Below, in pieces: positions 1 to 9,268 of a stretch of 64,000 bases of DNA. The stretch is from Platynereis dumerilii (Eukaryota; Annelida; Polychaeta; Phyllodocida; Nereididae), in assembly GCA_026936325.1 (NCBI GenBank), contig JAPTHN010000042.1, positions 124,001 to 188,000 of the forward strand. The letters run 5' to 3'. Below the pieces are notes generated by a model. That model saw only the letters and a program-made list of their open reading frames with translations. It was not told the DNA's origin and did not search any database. Each line of letters begins with the position of its first letter. Position 1 is the stretch's first letter. A program made the position numbers and the translations under genes.

Positions 1-338
1 TCAGTGAGACATGTTAAACACTTCTAAATAGTCGCTGATGAGATGTAAAACACTTTTTGAAAATGGTGAAATTGAATGACACACGTGTCGTTAGTAGTTT
101 TGAAATATTCTATATTTTGAGTGATGCATCTTTTGTGTTTTACAACTGATCATAACTGTTTAAAAAATTTGTCAACAATATAATGCTCATGGTTTTGAAG
201 CTATTTCAGTTACATGTTTTACAATGATAACAACCTGATTGGGGCTTTTGAAATTAACTTTAAAAAAAAATAGATTGATGATCTAAATTTTTTTTTCCAC
301 ATGGAAAATGGCGATTTTAATGAAAACATCCATCGCAA
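1..338. other. AT-rich sequence, nothing recognised
   Basis: No open frame, repeat termini or RNA-like fold stands out in this stretch. It is AT-rich with short poly-A and poly-T runs. Confidence 0.5.
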
Positions 339-828
339 GGCAAAGTGAACCAACCCATATTTTGCTTGAAATTGCTATTGATTTTGGGTCAAATTGGCCA
401 AATAAATAAATAATTGCACTTAGTTTATGATCTTTCATGACCATCACAATATCAGGGTGGCAAATGAATTAATTAGCCTCACTCTGGAGAGCGTATTCTT
501 CAGAGACAGTTGGTTCACTTTGCCGCAAAATTATGGTTGCTTGGGTTGGTTCATTTTACTGTAATACTGAATCCTCGACCCAATGAATGGCAATGCTGGT
601 CAGCCAGATTGGTTCACTTTGCCTTGAGATGCTTGGGTTGGTTCACTTTGCCTTGTGACTAAAGTGACTTTTGGCCACATTGGATTTGGGTTGGTTCACC
701 TCCCTCTAAAAACAGCCTTGCTATTTGAAATTAAGGTAGGTCACCTAACCATCGGATAGAGGACACAATTTTATATCAAAATCCATTAAACATGCTAGTG
801 CCAAAATTCAGGGTTGGTTCACTTTGCC
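339..828. repeat. Cluster of seven copies of a GGTTGGTTCACTTTGCC motif
   Basis: The phrase GGTTGGTTCACTTTGCC, exact or with small changes, occurs at about 509-524, 543-559 (variant), 609-623, 635-652, 688-700 (truncated variant) and 811-828 on the plus strand. It occurs once on the minus strand at 339-356. Spacing is irregular (about 25 to 150 bp), so this is not a simple tandem array. The sequence between copies is not similar from copy to copy. The last copy abuts the LINE relic that follows. Confidence 0.7.
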
Positions 829-840
829 TCCCGAGGATCC

Positions 841-1277
841 AAATTACAAAAAAAGGCAGTCAGAACTATTGTTAAAGAAAAATATAATGCTCACACTGAA
901 CCGATTTTCAGAAAACTGAAACTTTTAAAAGTGGAAGATATCTGCTCACTTCAAGAATTAAAATTTTATTACAAATTAGAAAATAGAGCTTAAATTTACC
1001 AGGTTATTTTCTTAGAAATCTCTTTGTCAGGAATGCTAGCATTCATCATCATCATACAAGATCTGCAAATGCTTTACAAATTCCAAGAGTAAAACATGAA
1101 TTTGCAAAATCCAGCGTAAGATATTCCATTACTATCGCCCTAAATAACTGCCCTCACATTATTAAAGAAAAATTTTCTACTCATAGTCTCTCGGGTTTTA
1201 CAAGATATGTCAAGATATATATGATTGATAAGTACAAACTTGAATGCAGCATCAGACACTGTTACATATGTCAGTAA
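841..1277 (+). pseudogene. LINE reverse-transcriptase C-terminal fossil
   Basis: Two plus-strand frames carry the C-terminal end of a LINE-type reverse-transcriptase polyprotein. From 841 a frame reads KLQKKAVRTIVKEKYNAHT, followed by PIFRKLKLLKVEDI, the post-RT region of Jockey/CR1-type LINEs. From 1044 another frame reads HTRSANALQIPRVKHEF, then KSSVRYSITIALNN, the familiar HxTRSA...SxRYxxxxxWN-like end of such ORFs, closing with TAA at 1275-1277. A TAA at 991-993 interrupts the first frame, and the two parts lie in different frames, so there has been at least one frameshift. The catalytic RT core is absent: this is only the last 140 or so codons. It is old and unable to encode protein. Confidence 0.8.
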
Positions 1278-2018
1278 TCACATGTATTGCAGGCTTTTGA
1301 AATTTTACTTAATTCGTTCAATCATATGAAAATGTTCATCTGATATTCGTTAAGAAGAACAGATGCTACACAGCTGTCTCTGGTTGCCGTTGCTAGGCTG
1401 TCAGGTCAGATTTCCCCATCCACCCTGAGGGGTGGCAAATGTGATTTGGCAGCCTTAAATGCCGGGCAACCACAGGCAGCTCCTTTACCTTAACTTTGAC
1501 TTACAACTTGTTAATTAGGTGTATGTTGTGTGCATTTCCATTTTTCTTGTGAGTTATCCAATTTAGATATCAGATCTTTTTCAATCAGTTTGCAGTACAT
1601 TAATTTTGATTTGACATGAATTTTCATATTGTTGAAATTGTCAATTACATCATGGGCATTTGTTATATTAATCTTTCACATCTTACTGGGGTTGCTATTT
1701 ACAAACTTTATTGTATGCTTATACTAAACTGTGATATTGCAAGCTCGAAAACAGTATGACCATACAATAAAAGGCCTATATACTCGGGGCTCAGGAGGTT
1801 CTTAATTATCCCTTTTTGTATTTCTCTGGGTGGCCAATCAATAGCGGTCAATTTTGGCCTTAGATGGGTCTCCCTCATAATGATTAATGTATCATTTGTA
1901 GCGTTCTAAAATAGGTATGCTAAATTATGTATGATCATAGACTTGACAACTGACTCTGGCCTACGTGACATTATGTTGTTTTATCATGCAACCTCACCGG
2001 TCATGGCGAGTACTATGA
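1278..2018. other. Unassigned spacer
   Basis: No gene is supported. Low-complexity AT-rich sequence contains a GC-richer patch at about 1380-1490 (a GTTGCCGTTGCTAGGC phrase and a CCACCCTGAGGGGTGG palindrome) that may be a decayed repeat. Confidence 0.4.
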
Positions 2019-2157
2019 GTTACACCCTGCTCGTTTCGAGGGTATGGGAATATACACCACGAAGGACTCCATACACCACGAAGCCGAAGGCTGAGTGGTG
2101 TATGGAGGCCTGAGTGGTGTATATTCCCGTACCCTCGAAAAACTAGCAGGGTGTAAC
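2019..2157. repeat. Nested palindrome with CCGAAGG apex (139 bp)
   Basis: The left arm starting GTTACACCCTGCT (2019-2060) is the inverse of the right arm ending AGCAGGGTGTAAC (2114-2157). A second inner pair, TCCATACACCAC (2068-2079) and GTGGTGTATGGA (2095-2106), is nested inside it. The apex at 2080-2094 is GAAGCCGAAGGCTGA. The whole could fold as one long hairpin. The apex closely resembles those of the palindromes at 54037-54123 and 56613-56770, although the arms are unrelated. Confidence 0.85.
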
Positions 2158-2246
2158 GGTTTTATCCTCAGACTTCTTGTTTTATTGATGCCCATAGATT
2201 TTCTTGCAAACTGAGTCTGAAATGTCTTTCAGTAACAAAGGAAGAG

Positions 2247-2424
2247 CATTGTGACGTCATCACCAGTACTGCCACCAGGATGATGTCACAATGGCTCAAA
2301 CAATGGCATTGTGACGGCATGACTATTGTTGCCACAAGGATGACGTCATAACAATCCTATGGTCGCAATTATGACATCATTGTTTATCTCATACACCCTG
2401 TCTGGTGAAGACAGACAGGGTGTA
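2247..2424. repeat. CRE-like hairpins and a short perfect hairpin
   Basis: CATTGTGACGTCATC at 2247-2261 is matched in inverse by GATGATGTCACAATG ending at 2293, with one mismatch. A looser second hairpin of the same type follows at about 2308-2360. At 2392-2424, TACACCCTGTCT and AGACAGGGTGTA form perfect 12-bp arms. TGACGTCA, a CREB/ATF core, recurs, but nothing nearby shows that it works as a promoter. Confidence 0.6.
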
Positions 2425-2699
2425 CGGTGTCATACACCTCAGCTCTCAACCAATCAGAATCGAGGATTCACACTGGACTGCTCAAGGATAATAGCCTGTA
2501 CTAGTGACGTCAAAGCAACAGTCATTGAAGGTGGCGTCATGAACAGAGCCAACCTCGTTCTCATATTTATGACGTGATCTGTAATCTCGTGATCTCAGAA
2601 AGCCAGATCAATAAAACAGTTAGTCAATGCGCCTGGTGACCCCTGGATGCTGTGAGATAATATTGATAAATATTGAAGTAAGGTTTTTCTTATGCAAAA

Positions 2700-3235
2700 T
2701 AGGGAAAATAATGAATGACGCAAACATTATTGATTTGGAAACCTGTGAGCCAAATTTGTTAACAATGGTGAAATATCAATTGTACAGTAAGGAGCAAAGC
2801 AAAATTTTAAATGATATACATGACTCTGATAAATTTTCAAAGCTTCGCACATACAAACTCTTTAAGACCAGTTACTGTCTTGAGTCCTATCTAAATCTAA
2901 ATCTCTCAAAGAAAACTTATTGCAATATGGCAAGATTCAGAGTAAGCTCTCATAATTTGAAAATTGAAACGGGCAGACATAATATTCCAAAAACCCCAAT
3001 AGACCAAAGAAAATGTGATAAATGTGACACAGGTGAAGTAGAGGATGAAATCCACAGCCTTCTAACCTGCAATAATAACACTGTCTCAAGGTATGATCTT
3101 TTATGTAAAATTTGAAGCTCAATTCCTAACTTTAATAATCTCGATAAAACCCAACAATTTATTTTGATTCTGTCGGACAAAAGGCCTGAAATCATACAAG
3201 CAGTAGGTTCCTACCTTAATGAAGTTATGAAGTGA
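2700..3235 (+). pseudogene. LINE ORF2 C-terminal fossil with zinc-knuckle-like motif
   Basis: The plus frame encodes a stretch with KFSKLRTYKLFKTSYCLESYL, then MARFRVSSHNLKIETGRH, then a Cys-rich motif RKCDKCDTGEVEDEIHSL followed by LTC. This is the C-terminal zinc-binding tail seen after the reverse transcriptase in several invertebrate LINE families (pattern R.C..C..GE.EDE.H.L..C). The frame meets TGA at 3113-3115. In-phase sequence continues with SSIPNFNNLDKTQQFILIL to a TGA ending about 3235, so only one stop separates the halves. No RT core is present upstream, so this is a 5'-truncated insertion. It is a different family from the fossil at 841-1277. Confidence 0.75.
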
Positions 3236-3287
3236 TAAAAAGTTGTAGAGAATAATCAGGATAAATCTCAATAGTAGTATTTGTATA

Positions 3288-3385
3288 GGTTATTCACCTA
3301 GGGAGAGGCAATATGTGATTTATCCAGTGAGGGCGTTAGCCCGAGCTGCGATAAACACATATTGCCGATCCCGCGGTGAATAACC
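3288..3385. repeat. Palindrome (98 bp)
   Basis: GGTTATTCACC (3288-3298) pairs with GGTGAATAACC (3375-3385). GGCAATATGTG plus TTTATC (3307-3323) pairs with GATAAACACATATTGCC (3350-3366). The apex contains GGGCGTTAGCCC. The outer bases GTAT and ATAC extend the pairing loosely. Confidence 0.8.
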
Positions 3386-4310
3386 GGCTCATACCATCAA
3401 GACAAAACTGAAAGTTGTCATTTGTTGCTGTGTTTTTTTCACAGCTTCACTTATTATTCTTCAATGGGAGGATAACTGGACAACAAAGAATATGGGTTTT
3501 ATTGCAGTGAAATACTGGCTCATGATTGGCTGACAGAGGTGTCGAATGTATAAAGTTTTAAGCCTCTCTATCAGTCGAACCAATAAGCTCATATGCTCCA
3601 TATATGTGGGTTCCAACTGACTGCCTCAATGGCCTTCGTAGCCCAAACTTTCATTGCTTGGACTCGTAGCGGTTGCCGCTGTTCGTCTTTACCTGCTCGA
3701 TGGCCATTACAGTATTACACCCATGAAAACAAACTGACTTGTGACATTTTCTTGTGACTGGGCGTCACACCTCTGAACTGTATGCTGCAATTGGACTCTT
3801 GAATTTCTGAAATTTTTAAATGACATTTTACTTTACTTTGCGAACTGGGACCGACGTGAAATAACTAAGATTGGACTTAATATAATATTAATTTTCTGTA
3901 GATGTAGAGTAGCTGTCGATTTCATTGTTTTTCATTTTCTTATGACACATGTATCTTTTTGATATGCAGATTGTCAAATAAAACTTTATATATTTTATCT
4001 TATGAATTAACGAGGACATTCTGTCACAAGCATTCTCAAAACTGTATGTTCTTGCACTTTTTGGTGCTCCTACAAACAGCCTGCTTTTGGTATTCGGCTC
4101 AAGTGTGCAATTTTTTTTTTGGCACAAAAATTCACTTTTCTCAAAAAAATATAATTATTTAATATGTGAAGACGTCAACAATAAGTGGAATCTGACGAAC
4201 CATCATTCTTATTCAATGGGTTTTGTCCATTCTTACATGTTGCAATGGTGTTTAAAGATACTGAAGGCCAAGATGTATAACTTTGAAAAAATTCCGAGAT
4301 GGTCATGTCA
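3386..4310. other. Unassigned spacer
   Basis: No supported gene. Short open frames here (for example 3959-4162) are AT-rich and show no motif. Confidence 0.4.
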
Positions 4311-4680
4311 ATAGGCCATGATAGTGGAACTCTTTTTTTTCTGCTCCTGTGTCGCCGAGCAAAATAAAACTTTTTCCAGAAACATCAACCAGGGCGTTGT
4401 CAATGGGGCCGGGTTTTCCGAGGTCCATAACACAGTCTAATCAGCCTGACAGTACTGGAATATGGTAATCGATGCTAAACATTACATTTCATACTCGACA
4501 ATGCAAATCCGTAGTGTTTTGTCTTTTGAATGGATTAAAAGTGTTCCGGAGCCTGGAATGCCAGCTCCACTGACTCGTCAATGGTATAAAATGGCGGATA
4601 GGTCCCGGAAAAAAGTTTTTAATGTACGGTGACGCAAGAGAGAGCTCTGAAAAATGGAGAGTTCCAGTATCACGGCCTAT
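4311..4680. mobile_element. MITE-like element with 23-bp terminal inverted repeats
   Basis: ATAGGCCATGATAGTGGAAC plus TCT at 4311-4333 is the inverse, with two mismatches, of the segment at 4658-4680 ending CACGGCCTAT. There is no coding capacity in the 370 bp between. No clear target duplication was seen, so the superfamily is left open. Confidence 0.6.
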
Positions 4681-4882
4681 GGGAGCTCTTTTAGACTATT
4701 TTCCTGTTTAGGAGCCGACCAGACAATAGTTTGTGGGGGGGCTATGGATTTTACCCCCAGAAAAATGTTGTTTTTTTTCGCTCGCGAAGTGTCGACGAAA
4801 AATTGTTAATTTGGTTTAGGTCGGGGCCATTTCATAGATAAAGCTGCATTCAAGCATGACATAAATATATATATGACGTTTT

Positions 4883-6053
4883 CCCATTTCTATTACGTCA
4901 ATCCCTGGTAAAGCTGTGGAATACTTCCCGGTCAAATGGATGTACGAATCAATAGAAGACAAGATCGACCCTAACCGATTTGGAGGAGTTAAGAATAGCT
5001 CTACTGCTTTGGCTCTTTTAAAAATGGTGGATTACATTGCAAAGAATGTGGACAATGCGGGGATTTCTGTGCGAATGTTACTTGTGGATTTTGCCAAAGC
5101 GTTTGAGCTGGTGGACCACTCGATTGTGTTAGACAGTGGTCTTGTTAAGTGGTCATCAGATTTTTTTAGCGAAAGACAACAGTGTGTGAAAATAGGGCTT
5201 TCCACGTCGAAAAACTGTGAAAATAAATGCTGGTTGTCCACAGGGAACCCTAATGGGGCCCCTAGTTTTCTTAGCCCACATTAACGATCTTCAACCGCCT
5301 GTTCCTGTTTTGACTATTAAGTATGTGGACGACACAAACAGTCTTCATGCGAGCTCTGACCCTGAGGATCCAACTTTACAGAAAGCGGCAACGTATTTGT
5401 CTCAGTGGTCGAAGCAGAATAACATGAAGTTTAACATTAAGAAATCCAAAGAATTGGTCTTCAGTTTCCAAAAGTCAGAACAAAATATTCCGTTGTTAGA
5501 TATCGAAGGCAATGTTATTGAGCGAGTCCATGAAGTCAAAATCCTTGGTGTTGTGCTCAGGGATGATCTTAAATGGAACTCTCATATTGATCTCATTTTA
5601 AAGAAAGCCAACAAGAGACTGTATTTGCTAACATTATGTCGTCGAGCTGGTCTCAGTGTGCACAATATGTTGGACATTTATACCAGCATAATACGTTCGG
5701 TGGTTGAATATTGTGCAGTGGTATGGCACTCAAGTCTGCCAAAATACCTCAGCGATGCAGTGGAGAAAGTGCAGAAGAGGGCGCTCCATATCATATACGG
5801 GTTTGATGATTATGAACAGTGCCTTGAAATGTCCAAATTACAGAAGTTGAGCATCAGAAGACAAGAGCAGTGCAGAAAGCACTTCTCTGGGATGAAGAAT
5901 AATCCAGAGCATAAACTGAATGACATGTTACCAGAAGCTAGAAATATAGATTATAATCTCCGTGCTTTTAAGGCTCTAGAGACTGTGATGTGCCGCACAA
6001 ATCGTTATGCTGACAGCTTTTTGCCTTACTGCATTAGAAATTTAAACATATAA
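4883..6053 (+). pseudogene. LINE reverse transcriptase, CR1/L2/Jockey-type, frameshifted
   Basis: This is the reverse-transcriptase half of a non-LTR retrotransposon that copies element RNA into DNA at the target site. Visible blocks in order: PISITSIPGKAVEYF (RT N-terminal block), NRFGGVKNSSTALAL, the first catalytic block VRMLLVDFAKAFELVDH, the block GCPQGTLMGPLVF, the active-site block IKYVDDTNSL (YVDD), then NNMKFNIKKSKELVF and VKILGVVLRDDLKWNSH. The C-terminal block VEKVQKRALHIIYG follows. The first part ends in one frame at 5284 while the second opens in another frame from 5217, so one frameshift lies in the 5217-5284 overlap, between blocks A and B. No endonuclease domain is present upstream. 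It is inactive, but the proteins are still easily read, so it is of moderate age. Confidence 0.85.
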
Positions 6054-6188
6054 CTTGCTTTTATGCCTTTTTTTTCCCACTAGTCTATTATGTGTTTTTA
6101 AAATTTTAGTTTTATAACTTGTAATATGCTTTAAAATTTCAATTTTATTACAATTGTATATTTTTAATAATAGTTTCGATTTATATAT

Positions 6189-7677
6189 AGTCTGTTCTCT
6201 TGTGTGGCTAAACTGGTTCCCGTGAAAATGTCATGTTAAAATTTGCAATCCTGGTTTTTCTAGACCAGAATTTTGTGTAGAATTCAAAAATCGATGATTG
6301 CATTTTTTCTAATCACATCTTCCCACTCAAATTCAAGATGGCAGACAAGATGGCCGCTGATGCTGTAAACAGTCATATTTTTCAGAAAATCTATTATTTT
6401 TTCCAATCTTTGGATTGATTTTATGTATTTTCCCTGGCTTTGTGTTAAGAAATGAACAAACCACCTATATTTACAGAAAGTTATGATAATCTCAATGCCA
6501 AAAAGAATAATCATATCAATACATACAGTACGACGGTGATCAAAAGTGTCCAAACAGAAATACACTTTATCAGAAGCGAAAGCTGTCATCATGAACCATT
6601 TAACTATAATCTGAAGTATACTGCATAATACAATGTGATATAGTCCTACATATTTTTAAAATGGTCTACAGAACAGAACAAATAATAATTAAATCATCCA
6701 AACAATCCTTTATTTTATGATTAGATGACATAATTATTACATACGAAATTACAACTGAGTTATCAAGTGACTAAAGCTATCAATGTACATTGTATAGTGC
6801 AGGACTTCTCATAAGGAAATACCACAACAATAATTATCAGAATTGATGTAATAAACCAATTTCTTAAAAGTATCATCATGAGATACAGTGTCAGTGTTAG
6901 TGCCTACCTCTTCATCGGCTCCACAAAGATAGACGTCAGTACAAACAAGATCATTCTTGCGGCATGAACACCAACTTGCACAATTGTTCTTTTTGCATCC
7001 ACATTTAGCCAATTGAACAACAGCATCAGGGGCAGGACGAAGCAAAGTTGTAACTGGAAGGTATTTTTCATTTCAAATGTCCTGCCAAATTCATAGGGAT
7101 CCAATATAGCTGGCTTTGGCACAATGTCATTTTACCAAACTATTGCTTGGTACCGGGCTCTGAGAACAGCTTGTTGGAAGAGCTCCTTTTTCGGTGGTAG
7201 TTTTTGCCCTTGGGATTGGGTTTTCTTGAAGCACTGCTAGCGTGTCTTTGCAACATTTTTTATTTTTGTTTGTTGATCAATAAGATTAAACATGTATATA
7301 TGGGTTAAAAAAAGGAAATGATTCCTCTGTCGCTACTCTACCACAGTTGTCTTGAACAAGAGTAAATGATGATTACACTGCTATTTTAGTTACCATCATG
7401 GATAAAAATGCATCAAAAATATTACTTTTATGACTTTGAAACCTACAAAAATGAATTCCATGACCCTAAAAATAGAGAAAATGACCTGTCACTTGTTAAT
7501 CTAAGTTAAATATGGACCGAAATAGGTCAAAAATGCTTCTCGGCTGTCATCGTGGCGGCCATCTTGGATTTTACAGGAAGTTCCAAAAATGTGTTCTATG
7601 CACCCAAATCTACAAGAAAATGCATGTTTGCCAATTTTAACATGCAAGTCCCACGGAATTACACAAGAGAACAGACT
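6189..7677. mobile_element. DNA transposon with long terminal inverted repeats, 1.49 kb
   Basis: The left end AGTCTGTTCTCTTGTGT (6189-) is the inverse of the right end ACACAAGAGAACAGACT (to 7677). Pairing continues, with gaps, for about 170 bp inward, reaching the GCGGCCATCTTG segments near 6350 and 7555. The element sits inside the 3' untranslated region of the LINE at 4883-7797. A target duplication is not clear (TA is possible). The only protein-like content is the minus-strand cysteine-rich fragment at 6809-7072. It is probably an internally deleted derivative of a larger element. Confidence 0.65.
6809..7072 (-). pseudogene. Cysteine-rich (CXC-like) C-terminal fragment of a transposon-borne protein
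   Basis: The minus frame reads NEKYLPVTTLLRPAPDAVVQ, then LAKCGCKKNNCASWCSCRKN, then DLVCTDVYLCGADEEVGTN. The pattern (PAPxAVxxL, CxCKxxxCxxxCxCRKxxLxCTxxxCxC) is a compact cysteine-rich tail that I know from many uncharacterised, often repetitive, invertebrate proteins. I cannot name the parent family. Eight to nine cysteines in about 45 residues suggest a zinc-binding fold. The frame opens just after a TGA, so only the C-terminal end of the protein is left. A tail of about 30 residues follows the motif before the stop. It lies in the centre of the 6189-7677 inverted-repeat element and is probably part of its former gene. Activity cannot be judged. Confidence 0.55.
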
Positions 7678-7811
7678 AATACATTGTTTTATAAATTTTA
7701 ACTTCATATTATACATTATATATAGCTCATTTTCATAATGTAATGTATTTCAACTATATGGTTGCAAATGAAATAAACTTTACTTTACTTTACTTTTCCA
7801 GGTCGAAGATA

Positions 7812-8318
7812 CCATAGAAATACATAGAACGGACATGAGGCTCTGGCAGATGAAGCAACCAAATCCACCATCTTGGAACTGCCCTGTATCCTGGCACAAT
7901 GTAACTGTGACGTCACCAATAACAGTGATGTCACTTATAACAATGGCATATTTGGCATATTTGTCTATTGTGACGTCATGTCTCAGGGCAGTACAAATTT
8001 CTAAATGTGGCTCAACTTAGCTGTCTGTAGCTATTCATTACTAGTCTTATCCATATCTATCCATAACTATCCATTTCTATTATTTTGTATACACTGGAAT
8101 CTCTTTGTCCCTTGTTTAAACAATAGTAATTGTGGATAGCTATGGCTAGCTATGGATAAGTATAGCTTAGTTTAGCTCAGAATGGCTATGTATAGATAGC
8201 TAAGGCTAGATTTTAAATGACGAGCCACTTTTAGAAATTTGTACTGTAAGGCGGATTTGGTGACCTCATCTTGAGGTGGCATCATACAGCCTCATGTCCG
8301 TTCTATGTATTTCTATGG
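7812..8318. mobile_element. MITE copy 1, 31-bp TIRs and 6-bp target duplication
   Basis: The terminal repeat begins CCATAGAAATACATAGAACG (7812-) and its inverse ends at 8318. AAGATA flanks both sides (7806-7811 and 8319-8324), a 6-bp target-site duplication. The core matches the copy at 9006-9262 in reverse orientation, except that a second MITE occupies 7994-8241. Core DNA carries several TGACGTCA-like sites. There is no coding capacity. Confidence 0.9.
7994..8241. mobile_element. Second MITE nested in MITE copy 1 (TA target)
   Basis: CAAATTTCTAAATGTGGCTC at 7994 is the near-perfect inverse of the segment ending AGAAATTTG at 8241. TA lies on both sides (7992-7993, 8242-8243), the target duplication of Tc1/mariner-type elements. 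The uninterrupted sibling MITE at 9006-9262 lacks this segment and serves as the empty site. The inside is an imperfect palindrome of CTATCCATA-like and TATGGATAG-like phrases. Confidence 0.85.
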
Positions 8319-8324
8319 AAGATA

Positions 8325-8999
8325 CAAGCAAAAAAATTTCGTAATATACCTGAACAATGTTACCCATTATATAATTTTGGGTACATTTTAGTGCAATAAT
8401 CCACTGATATTATAACTTTCATTATTCTCATTCTGGGGAATATTGTATGCCATGTATGTATGGTTAGAAGAAAACCCCAGCTTTCTAATGCAAATACAGC
8501 CAGACATTGCATAACTCCTGCTTTCTAATGATACAGGTAAATTCTAATTAAAAGGTCACTGAGTTTAAGAAAGCTTTAAGAGAGTCATGCAGGTGAGAGG
8601 ACAGGGAACAAACAACAACAGCATTTATATTCCTCCTTCAAGAGCATTGCAGTCGGCCCCTTATTTATTTTTTAAAAACTTGGAAGCAACTTCTGGATAT
8701 CATCTTGATGATCAGTCAATATAAGGAGGCCACCATTTAATCTCATGGGCCACCATTTAATCTCATGGGCCACCATTTAATCTCATGGGCCTTGAAGGTT
8801 TTTCTTTAGAAATTTCTTTCTTAGATTTAAGTAAATTCTTTTGGGCATTCTCGAAAATAAATAAATAAACATTTTGATAAATTGGCCAGTGGCTAAAGCT
8901 TTGGATAATATCAAAAAGATAAAATTCTGGCTTGTTGATACTGTTGATCAGGTTTTGTCAAAATAGAGAAGCACTCAGCTCGATCGCTCTCCTCGCCTG
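8325..8999. other. Unassigned spacer between MITE copies
   Basis: AT-rich sequence with no supported gene, apart from the 20-bp tandem repeat listed separately. Confidence 0.4.
8728..8791. repeat. 20-bp tandem repeat, 3.2 copies
   Basis: The unit GGCCACCATTTAATCTCATG is repeated three times identically (8728, 8748, 8768) with a partial fourth. The perfect identity implies a recent expansion. Confidence 0.95.
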
Positions 9000-9005
9000 C
9001 TCAGA

Positions 9006-9262
9006 CCATAGAAATACATAGAACGGACATGAGGCTGTATGATGCCACCTCAAGATGAGGTCACCAAATCCGCCATATTAGAACTGCCCTGAGACATGAC
9101 GTCACAATAGACTAATTATGATATGACGTCATGCCATTGTTATAAGTGACATCACTGTTATTGGTGACGTCACATTGTGCCAGGATACAGGGCACTTCCA
9201 AGATGGTGGATTTGGTTGCTTCATCTGCGAGAGCCTCATGTCCGTTCTATGTATTTCTATGG
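9006..9262. mobile_element. MITE copy 2, 31-bp TIRs and 6-bp target duplication
   Basis: This 257-bp element has the same CCATAGAAATACATAGAACG termini as 7812-8318. CTCAGA occurs on both sides (9000-9005 and 9263-9268). Two independent copies with 6-bp duplications make that length a family trait. A 6-bp duplication is unusual among cut-and-paste superfamilies: as I recall, IS3EU and Dada (6-7 bp) are candidates, while hAT (8), mariner (TA) and piggyBac (TTAA) are excluded. Confidence 0.9.
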
Positions 9263-9268
9263 CTCAGA

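Larger units (their letters stand above)
4883..7797 (+). mobile_element. LINE copy (5'-truncated), split by a DNA element
   Basis: The coding part (4883-6053) is followed by AT-rich 3' untranslated sequence to about 6188. A foreign inverted-repeat element occupies 6189-7677. The LINE untranslated region then seems to resume and ends in the tail AATAAACTTTACTTTACTTT (about 7773-7797), a short-unit 3' tail of the kind CR1/L2 LINEs carry. That the 7678-7797 segment belongs to the same LINE is an inference from position and tail type. Confidence 0.6.

Noticed and set aside
2247-2380. cAMP-responsive promoter (several TGACGTCA sites)
   Set aside because: The sites lie in hairpin-forming repeats, and similar sites occur inside the MITEs at 7812-9262. 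No gene start nearby.
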